This document shows positions 57,401 through 64,000 of a DNA stretch of 64,000 nucleotides, in pieces (positions within the stretch are counted from its first letter, which is position 1; the number at the start of each line of letters is the position of its first letter). The position numbers and the translations under genes were made by a program. This DNA is from Syngnathus acus (taxonomy: Eukaryota > Chordata > Actinopteri > Syngnathiformes > Syngnathidae), in NCBI RefSeq assembly GCF_901709675.1, contig NC_051096.1, positions 1,665,001-1,729,000 on the forward strand, in the 5' to 3' direction. The notes beneath the pieces were generated by a model. It did no database searches, was not told the origin of the DNA, and saw nothing but the letters and a program-made list of their open reading frames with translations.

Positions 57401-60400
57401 CTCTGGAGCGAACCATCCTGCCCAGAACCTCCATTCCGTCCGTGCTGATGTTTCCTGCCGCCTCGATAGTCTTGGTGGACACATCCTGACAGTCCACAAG
57501 CACGCTGGCGCTAGTCTTGCTGATCACCACGTGGAGCTGCACAGAGAGTGCGTTTGTCACTGGGGTCAGCCACGCCCACCCCGTCACCCGAGGGGCTACC
57601 GAAAGCCAATGCGCTGGCAAAACGCTGACCTTGTGAAAGCTCCCATGGAAAAGTTTCTTGACGTGCGGACCCTCAAAGGTGACAGTCTGAAAGTTCCCTC
57701 TGTAGTCATTGTTGAAGAAGGTCAACGTCTTCCCTCCATCTGCATGGCGAGTCAACACAGGCAAAGTGGAATTCGGCCATTCTACAGACATTGTGCCCTT
57801 GCTGTTTCAGACTCACTGTCCAGGATGACGCCCACCAGTGGCTGCTGATCCTTGTCCAAGACCTCCCAGAGTGCAAAAGGTTCCTGGGGAGTGTTAGGCA
57901 GCAGGCGAAACAGCAGCGCAATGGTGTAGTCCGAGGGAAGACCTTCTGGGTGGAGGAACCTGAGGGAGGCCGAGCATCCCAAACATCACGACGACTCAGC
58001 AGATGTGCACTTTGTTTTTTGTTTTCTACCACAGACGAACCTGGTTGGCTGAGCCAGGAGCGCGTCGCTGTGCAAGCGAAAGCACGGGAATGCGTTAAAG
58101 GTTCCGGGTACCATGGAAACGCCGGGTAGGCTGCTGTAGCGCTCCCCCAGCAGTCCAAACAGCTCCATCATGCGGAAACCTGGCGAGCAGCGGAGGAACT
58201 GTCAGCAGCTCCTCAGCCAAACCCAACGAGACTGCTAAAGTCATACCGGGAGTGGTGCCGCTGCCGTGCATGGCCACGGAGGGACATGCTGCACGCACAC
58301 ACACAAACACACACACACACGTTTTTCATGAGCAAAGTGCCAGCCAGCAAGCAGGAACGTTCCCGGCTGTTGCTCCCTCACTGGCCGTGGCAGCTTCGCA
58401 CACAAAGGTCACCAGCTTCTCTTCAATCTTCTTGACAGCATCCAGGTTGTCCACAAAAAAGACATGTCTCTCGCTCGGTTTGCTGGCGATGCTCACCAAC
58501 TCAGCGTAGTCGGCGTCGGCGAACCCGATTGCGAAGACGACGAAGCCTGTGGGGACGCCGGACGGGTTACGGCTTGGTTGTGATTTGGTCCCGAGACGAC
58601 GGCAACCGGCGGTGACCTTCCATCCGCATCTCCTCTGAGACCTTGCTGACGTCATCCTGCGATCGGCCATCGGTGAGGACCACCAGAACCTTGGGGACTC
58701 CCCTTCTGACTCCGCCCTCCGCCGTGAAGATGTTGTCCTTCATGTGGCGGATCGCACGTCCTACGGGGCAAGGCAGCGCATGGCTTCAAAGGGTGCACAG
58801 GAGCCAGCGTGATGATGTCTCACCTGTCTGGGTGTTTCCTCCCTTGTAGGAGATTTTGTTGATGGCCTCCAGGAGGCGCTCCTTGTGGTCGTAGGCGCTC
58901 AAGGCAAACTCGGTGCGCGTGTCATCGCTGAACTGAGCGATGGCGACCTGCGGCACATGGCGGACGCTTGCAACACGGGTGATGAAAGCCGACGGGCCGG
59001 CCCGTGCCGCGGCCTTCTGAGGCGGCCTACCTGTGTGCCGTCGGGCCCAATGCGGTCCAGCGCCCCGGCGGTACTGAACAAGAAGCCGATGATCTTCAGG
59101 AAGTTGTCGTCGCCGATGCTCCAGGAACCGTCCACCAAGAAGGCCAGGTCAGCCTTGGCTGCCTTGCAGACTGTGTGTGTTGTTCGGGCGGCCGGTTGTC
59201 AGTCTTTCCTCCTAACTCTGCTGCTCGGGCTGCTATGCTAAGCTAGCTTTTTGCTCGGTTGAACGTGCACTTACCTTCTTTGGCAGGGGGAACTGTGGGG
59301 AGCGGGGTGGTGGTCGGCGGCACGGTGGGAGCCGGGGTTGAGGCGGCTTCTGCACAAGTCGTCGCAAAGCTGCCACGTCACATCACGCAACACAACCCCG
59401 CCGTCAGTACTCACGAGTTTTGGCGGCGGCCGTCACTGCAGGGCCTTGGCTTCCGTCCTGCAGCTGCGCGTAAACGCTGATCTTGTACAGCGTGTCGGGC
59501 CTTAGGTTGTTGAAACAGTGGGTGATGGATCCTGCGCTCAGCTTGGCTTCCTCCACGTGACCGCCTGTCGTGCACGGTGACAGCGCAATCAACTGCTTGC
59601 TCAGAGCCACTATGCGGCTGCCCCTACAAAGCGTAGTGTTTATCTTAGGCAATCAGCCGCGGTGTCTCTCGGCAGACGCTACTAACCGCTGGCCGACTGG
59701 ATGACGACCCGGTAGGCGGCGGCGTGTCTCTGCGGCTGCCAGCGAGCGCACAAGCCATCGGCGCTCTGCTGGTAAATGCTCAGGTCGCTCACGACCAGGC
59801 GCTCTGCCGGGGTACCGCCGCAAGACAATGAGCTTTGACGCCGCGCGTGTCGGGATAGGAGGCCACGTTGAGATACTCACGCGTCCGGGCCCGGCCCAAC
59901 AGCGCCTCGCTGGACCCGCCGCTGTAAGACGCCAGGACTTTGACGCCGTACTCGGTGTCACTTAGCAGGTTGACGATCATCATGGTGCTCACGTCCCGGC
60001 CCACAAAGGTCTCCAAGGCAGGTCCGGGGGCTGCGGGCGCAACCAGGCTTGAGCGAGAGGGCCGACTTCAGAGCGCTCACGCCGGCCCGAGAGCGCTCAC
60101 GCCGGCCCGAGAGCGCTCACGTCGGCTCGAGCCACTGACCCGACAGCGGCTGGTACACCACGCGGAAGCCCGTCGTGGGAGAAGCGGGAAGGTCCCAGCT
60201 GATCCGAAAGCGGTTGTACCATTCCTCGGAAACGCGCAGATTCCCAGCAGGTGACAGTGGAACTGCGACACAGACGGTAAGACAGAGCCAGAGAAAGAAA
60301 ACAGAGTGGCAGCGATACAGACAGATGGGGGAGAGCTAAATTGCACCCCGCCAACATGGTGAGAAACGTACACGTGCGTCCCGTGGCCGTGACCGTAGCG

Positions 60401-63400
60401 CCGTCTCCATCCAGATAAACAGGCGTGACAGTCACTTTGTACTGGGTGTCGGGCATCAGCGGCTGCAAAACCAAACTGCTCTGGGTGGACGGCAGCGTCC
60501 TCTGACACAACAAAACAAACCAGATGTCCGTCAGCTGCTCTGGCTTTCCAAAAGGGTCTCGGCCGCCCACGTTCTACGCGGTGCCCACACTTGAACGGCA
60601 AGGAAGAGGATGGCAACACTTTACGGCCATCTCCGCCAAAGTTCTAGCTCTCTTCATTGCTCATCCTACCGTCTCCTGGTTTCCGGCCGCGCTGCTGTAG
60701 CTGAGGCGGTAATGGCGGACGTCGTGGGCGTCCAAGTGTTGCCATGACACCCGCAGACTAGAGGTGGTCCGGTCATCCACGGTCATGCCCCGCACGCCGT
60801 CACGAGGCACTGCGAGCGCGACGGTGAGGACAACGATGAAAACCATAACACAGCGACATCAAAGGTGCGTTCAGTCACAAGAGCTCACCTGCAATGCTGG
60901 TGGTTGTCATAGCAACAGTGGTCGTTCTCTCCACTACAAATGACAAAAAAGTCACGTGTGTACTCATGCGGCTGTCTGTCCAGAATGCGCACGTGCGCTG
61001 AGCATACCCGTGTATTCCAGCAGCACAACCTGCTCGCTCTCCACCTCATTCTCATAGATGGCGCTCAAGAGGACCTCATACTCGGTCGAGGGTCGGAGTC
61101 CAGTGAGCGTGTAGGTGTTCGTGTTGGTGTTGAGCAGCACCTGGAGGACGACATGTCACTTGAAGGGTCGACTGAAGGATCTGGACGTGCGCTTTTGACG
61201 TGGAGAAGGCGCACACACCGACCTCCCCGCTGTCACCGTCGCCACGGTGGCCACCGTCTGCGGGCGTCCAGCTGAGGCGGTAGAGCGCCACGTCGTCAGT
61301 GGGGGTCTGCCACGACACCCGGAAGCCGGCTGTAGAGGCGTCATGGCTTCTCACGTCCGTTGGTTCTGGAACGTTGCCTGAGCAAGGAAACCCCGAGAAT
61401 GGGAGCGTGCGCGCACGTACGTGTCAACGGACCAAACGCTTACGTGTTAAGAAGCTCTGCGTGGCCGGCTCTGCTCGCCCCCGGTCGTAGGTGGCAACCA
61501 CACCCACTGTGTACTCGGTCTGAGGGCTCAGGTTGCTTAGCAACCAGTTGGTCTCGCGGCCCACCTCCACCTACGCGTGCGTGCACACCGAGGCTTCACG
61601 TGGCAGCAGCTCGCATGTTGACTTTCACAAATGTTTCTTCAGTGATTTTTGTCGGACCTGGTTACTTTCCACGCCGTCGCTGCGGGTGTAAACGACGCTG
61701 TAGCCCGTTGCCTTCCTGGACGGGGAGTCCCAGCTGAGTCGGGCAGAGCTGTGGCCCACGTCCGTCAGTCGCAGATTGGTCGCCGGGAGCAGCGCCACTG
61801 AGGGGGCGAGCACGTCAGAGACGTCCAATCAGAGCACGGCGCTCACTGAGCGGACCCGGTTTCAAAACTTCAGGAGGGATTTGCATTGTTGGGAATCTTT
61901 CTCTTTGCAAGTTTCATCAAAGAAGAGACAAAAGGAACGAAGCAGCGGCACCGTCGGCTTCACACACCAACATGAAGTGTCATCAATCTTAATGAAAGGC
62001 TGAGGCAAGATAGCCGCGAGCTTGAGAGCAGGTGGCTTCCGCTTGCAGACGCCATTTTAATGCGGCAGCGGCGGGCACGCTCACAACTCACACGTGCTGA
62101 GCTGGCCGGTGATGGGGTCGCTGGCCTCCTCTCCATACATGGCGTACACCGTCACCGTATACTCCGTTGACGGTATCAGACCCTCCAGCTCCGCCTCTTC
62201 CACATCGGACGCCACCTTCACCTGCGCGGGACGTCATTTGTCTTCAGATGGTGTCGCCCCAACGTGGTGTCATCTCCATATGAGGATCATGGCCATCATT
62301 TTGCCATGACATCATATTGGCCATTTTCTGATGACATCATCCGTCTTCACGTGGTGATGTCATCATCATTTTTCCGCGTTTTTTCGTAGTCTTTGCGTCG
62401 CTTACCTCTTTCTCGTCGTCGAGCCCTCCCTGGCTGAGGGGCGCGTAAAGGATCATGTATCCTGATGCAGCCGGGGCGGTCGTCCAGCGGACCCTCATGG
62501 TGTCGTGGGTGGGCTCTGACAGGTCCAGGTGCTCCACGGTGGGCAAGGCCACTACGGGGTCAACGGCGCCAAGGTTAGGCTGGCGGGTTCAGCCGCTCTG
62601 GGCCTCGGGCTATCGGCCCACGTACGCGTGGTGGCGCTGCCTCTCAGCGCCTCGCTGGCGGTGCTGCGGTAGACGGCGAACACGGCCACCTGGTATTCGC
62701 TCAGAGAACTGAGGTGGTCCAGCAGGACGCTGTGCTCCGATCCCGGCACTACCTGTGATGCGGACACAACGTGTCACCACCCGGAGGCCGCCGCCCAGAC
62801 GCCCTGGCCCCATCGGCGCTACCTTCTCCTCCGGCCTGCCGCCGTTCGCCGGGTAGTAAACCACGCGGTAGCGCTCCACTTGACCAGTCGGCGGCGGTGT
62901 CCACGTCACGCGGAAACTCCGAGCTGTGACATCGGAGGTCACCAGGTCGCGGGGAGGGGCCACGCCTTCTGGCGGGGGGGCGCCACCGCCTGCCTCTGCA
63001 AAAGCCAAAACAAAGAACCAAACAAACCCACTGAAAGAGGACTCAACCAAAGCGAGAGAAATCGACGTCAGCCATATTGGATGTGTTGGAGGTCAGAACC
63101 CCTCAAAAGCACAAACTTCATAGATTGAAGAAAGGAAAGGGGCAAGCAGTTGACGATTCTAAACAGAGGAATGCGGAAGGTGACGTGTCCAACCTGCCAG
63201 CTGCTCCACCGTGCGGCACACGCTCCTGGTCAGAACGCCCACGATGTCGCTCATCACATCAAAGTCGGCCACATTGTAGACGTGCATGTCGGCGGGCGGC
63301 GAGGCGATGGCCTTCAGCTCTTCCTCGTCCGCGTTCTTCACGCCTGCCCGATGGGGAAGAAAGTAAGGCAGCAGCGCCAGGTGAGAGGCCGCGCCGGTGG

Positions 63401-63975
63401 GTCCGATTCGTACCAACGGCAAACACTCGAATCCCGGCGTTCCTCAGGGTCTGCGCGGGGGGCACCACGTCATCTTGGGACTTTCCGTCCGTAATTAGGA
63501 TGGCAACTTTAGGGACGTGACCTCGGGATCCAGACTCTGCTTTGAAGCTGTTCTCCAGGACGAAGCTCAGCGCCAGACCTGGGTTTGTCGAGGACGCTTC
63601 CTTGAGCAGCGCTCGAGGAAGCGTGCCAAGCTCGACCGGTGTACCTGTCAGGGTGTTCCCGCCTTTGTACGGCAGGTTCCGAACGGCGTCCAGCACGGCC
63701 GCTTTGCTCCGGTGACGGTTCAGTTGCCACTCCAGCCTCGGCTCGCCGCTGAACTGCACCAAGCCTGTGGGCGCCGAACACGTCACATGTGCTGGACGGA
63801 GAGCTTGCCTTGCCGGCCGCTACTGACCCACGCGCGTGCGGTCCTCATCCACTTCGAAGGCCCGCACCAGGTTCTCCAGGAAGCTTCTCACCAGGTGGAA
63901 GTTGCTGCGGCCAATGCTCCAGGAGCCATCCACCATGATCACCACATCCGCGGCGGCCGGTGTGCTGCACGTGAA
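54496..63975 (-). CDS. col14a1: Collagen alpha-1(XIV) chain (N-terminus outside window)
   Basis: Secreted FACIT collagen that binds fibril surfaces. Order on the minus strand: vWA1 (63975-63160; [25 protein letters not shown]); seven FN3 domains, each in two exons, from about 63000 to 59415 (for example [65 protein letters not shown]); a Pro/Thr linker near 59350-59275; vWA2 (59170-58385; [22 protein letters not shown]); TSPN/laminin-G-like (58175-57270); Gly-X-Y helix exons (57000-54890), with the FACIT motif [11 protein letters not shown]; and a Tyr/Pro-rich acidic tail ending QDEGVGP-stop at 54496. One vWA, seven FN3, vWA, TSPN matches collagen XIV, not XII or XX. The first FN3 lies past the right edge. 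Confidence 0.9.
58281..58322. repeat. CA-rich microsatellite in col14a1 intron
   Basis: CA dinucleotide repeats between vWA2 and TSPN exons. Confidence 0.75.
60074..60125. repeat. Short tandem repeat in col14a1 intron
   Basis: Three copies of a 21-base unit, GAGAGCGCTCACGCCGGCCC type, in the intron inside the sixth FN3. Confidence 0.85.
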
Positions 63976-64000
63976 CGGCTCCTCACCTGAGCTTGGCGAG

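Overview
The window is vertebrate nuclear DNA, most likely from a percomorph teleost fish. Genes are split by GT-AG introns. The dispersed repeats are typical of fish: tRNA-derived SINE tails ending in GGAT runs, Tc1 and hAT elements, and Gypsy-type LTRs. All named genes are vertebrate families. The species cannot be fixed from the sequence alone.

Layout. 1-916 (+) holds the last exons (alpha3, transmembrane, cytoplasmic tail) of an MHC class I-like gene cut by the window edge. 2946-6558 (+) is zhx1 and 12688-10256 (-) is zhx2, two zinc-finger/homeobox repressors lying tail to tail, with a few unassigned exon-like segments between them. 16.1-25.5 kb is a transposon graveyard: a MITE pair, several hAT elements with target-site duplications, and a Tc1 element pierced by two solo LTRs and abutted by an hAT. 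25.6-26.33 kb is an AT-rich higher-order repeat.

26.3-47.5 kb (-) is the most unusual part. It is a lectin locus built from a repeated cassette of three C-type lectin-like domains (CTLDs). Units C, A and B follow one another in transcription order with matching splice phases. Unit D, farther upstream, is decayed. The chain then runs into an SUEL/galactose-binding lectin domain, an F5/8C discoidin domain, an LCCL domain and a last CTLD that ends in a stop with no membrane anchor. No N-terminal exon or signal peptide was found, so the 5' end of this gene is open.

49.9-51.3 kb (+) is a complete rps18 gene (152 aa, six coding exons). 52.7-53.5 kb (+) is a fragment of a cibar1/FAM92A BAR-domain gene. 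54.5-64.0 kb (-) is most of a FACIT collagen matching collagen XIV: vWA, seven FN3, vWA, TSPN, triple helix; the N-terminus lies outside the window.

zhx1, zhx2 and col14a1 are neighbours on human 8q24, and cibar1 is on 8q. rps18 and class I genes lie on human 6p21. The window therefore joins two ancestral linkage groups. Nothing suggests the genes form one pathway. The lectin locus is a candidate secreted pattern-recognition or adhesion protein.
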